A DNA stretch of 64,000 bases from an uncultured Granulosicoccaceae bacterium (GTDB lineage: Bacteria; Pseudomonadota; Gammaproteobacteria; Granulosicoccales; Granulosicoccaceae), in the NCBI GenBank assembly GCA_938041955.1, contig CALISD010000014.1, positions 25,244-89,243 on the forward strand. Direction: 5' to 3'. Every line of letters starts with the position of its first letter. Position 1 is the stretch's first letter. The notes under the pieces were generated by a model, which saw only the letters and a program-made list of their open reading frames with translations, did not search any database and was not told the origin of the DNA. A program made the translations under genes and the position numbers. Below are positions 62,935 to 64,000 of this stretch, one piece after another.

Positions 62935-63999
62935 ATGACCCAATATTGGACTGATCTGGTTAACCGTCTCACGCCCTACACTCCAGGTGAACAGCGCAGT
63001 GGCAGTGATGTAGTTAAACTCAACACCAATGAAAACCCATACCCACCGTCAGAGCTGGTTCTACAGGCAATCGCCGACGTCAGTCCAGACTCATTGCGTC
63101 GATACCCTGACCCGCAATCCAGTGAGCTGAGAAAAACTCTCGCCGGTTATCACAACGTAACTGCTGATCAAGTATTCGTTGGCAACGGCTCAGATGAAAT
63201 TTTAGCACTCGCATTTATGGCTTTCTTTAAAGGCAAAGCCCCCCTGCAGTTTCCTGAAATCAGTTACAGCTTCTACCCTGTTTATTGTGATTTGTTAAAT
63301 ATCACGCCACACATGATTCCACTGAACAGCGATTTTACTTTACCCCTGACTCAACTTGGCGGTAAGTGTGGTGGAATTGTTTTTCCCAACCCTAACGCCC
63401 CCACTGCGATCGCTGTTAACAAATCAGACATCGAGAAGTTACTACAAAACAACACCAGCACTGTTGTACTGATCGATGAAGCTTACGCTGACTTCGGCGC
63501 AGAGTCTGTCATTGACCTCATTGATCGCTATCCAAACCTGGTAGTGTCGCGCACTTATTCCAAAGGCCGCTCAATGGCCGGGCTGCGACTCGGGGCCGCA
63601 TTTGCAAGCGCAGAACTTATCGAAGGCCTGCGCAGAGTCAAAGATTCATTTAATTCCTACCCGGTTGATGCCGTTGCACAAGCCGCAGGTATCGCATCAA
63701 TGGGCGATGAAACGTACTACAGAGAAACCATCAAAAAGATCATCGCCACTCGTGAACACACCACTGAGCTACTTAAAGCACAAGGGTATCGAGTATTACC
63801 GAGTGCAGCCAACTTCATATTCGTTTCACCACCGGATCGAGATGCAGCCCGACTATTTGCTGAACTAAACAAAGAAGATATTCTCGTGCGTTACTGGAAT
63901 AACGATCAATTAAAGCATTGGCTGAGAATCACCATTGGGACCGATAGTGAGATGAAACAACTGATGGCGGTTCTCAACAAACTACATTCACACGGCTAG
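62935..63999 (+). CDS. hisC: Histidinol-phosphate aminotransferase
   Basis: A 354-residue PLP-dependent class I/II aminotransferase converting imidazole-acetol phosphate to histidinol phosphate. KLNTNENPYPPS is the usual HisC opening, LIDEAYADFG holds the Asp/Tyr PLP contacts, and the PLP lysine is in SRTYSKGRSMAGLRLG. Length is normal. No other his genes are in the window; related aminotransferases for other substrates cannot be ruled out by motif alone. Confidence 0.9.
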   Translation: MTQYWTDLVNRLTPYTPGEQRSGSDVVKLNTNENPYPPSELVLQAIADVSPDSLRRYPDPQSSELRKTLAGYHNVTADQVFVGNGSDEILALAFMAFFKGKAPLQFPEISYSFYPVYCDLLNITPHMIPLNSDFTLPLTQLGGKCGGIVFPNPNAPTAIAVNKSDIEKLLQNNTSTVVLIDEAYADFGAESVIDLIDRYPNLVVSRTYSKGRSMAGLRLGAAFASAELIEGLRRVKDSFNSYPVDAVAQAAGIASMGDETYYRETIKKIIATREHTTELLKAQGYRVLPSAANFIFVSPPDRDAARLFAELNKEDILVRYWNNDQLKHWLRITIGTDSEMKQLMAVLNKLHSHG

Positions 64000-64000
64000 A

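Overview
The window reads as a chromosomal stretch of a Gram-negative gammaproteobacterium, probably a free-living aquatic or marine heterotroph. The central block rnhB-dnaE-accA-tilS-pyrG-kdsA-eno-ftsB-ispD-ispF is the gene order known from Pseudomonas-like gammaproteobacteria. KdsA (KDO for LPS), a PBP1b with an outer-membrane lipoprotein partner, IbpA, EttA and malate synthase G fit the same placement. I cannot name a genus. No tRNA, rRNA, insertion sequence, prophage or CRISPR array was seen.

Layout. 1-13373 (+): a tight operon of the MoxR type: tail of a DUF4159-like gene, a large VWA/glutamine-amidotransferase-like membrane protein, a caspase-fold-like protein that lacks the expected Cys, a TPR protein with an embedded HExxH peptidase, MoxR ATPase, DUF58, a BatA-like protein and a 1235-residue DUF4175-like protein. 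13413-18247 (+): a hypoxanthine-DNA glycosylase, a membrane GGDEF/EAL protein with a degenerate GGDEF motif, and a DUF937 protein extended by long Ala-rich and 11-residue LEA-like repeats. 18403-30658 (-): the housekeeping block. 30790-32267 (+): a nicotinamidase, then ibpA behind a heat-shock promoter and a probable ROSE-like RNA thermometer. 32383-39435 (-): a 2350-residue membrane-anchored coiled-coil protein with 18 exact 42-residue repeats and two C-terminal helix-hairpin-helix modules. 39977-41565 (-): an ECF sigma factor and a membrane anti-sigma-like protein ending in a SPOR-like domain. 41824-43338 (-): a secreted GH12-like glucanase with six small CBM10-like repeats. 43997-48009: ettA and glcB, divergent. 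48265-50070 (+): a three-gene TolQ/TolR-like proton-channel set with an unusual periplasmic domain, followed by a secreted GH5-like glycosidase. 51566-57206: DUF445, DUF2058, a SitABCD-type Mn transporter and the divergent mntR. 57380-60214 (+): mrcB and an LpoP-like lipoprotein. 60419-63999: small DUF proteins, an unknown membrane protein and hisC.

How the genes work together. The block at 18.4-30.7 kb combines replication, translation and nucleotide, fatty-acid, isoprenoid and LPS precursor synthesis, with many 4-nt overlaps. The best candidates for undescribed biology are the giant coiled-coil/HhH protein, the TolQ/TolR-like trio with a YfaP/DUF2135-like periplasmic domain, the MoxR operon carrying a caspase-like pseudo-enzyme, and the DUF937/LEA-like fusion. 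All functional statements rest on motif reading by eye; no database search or structure prediction was run.
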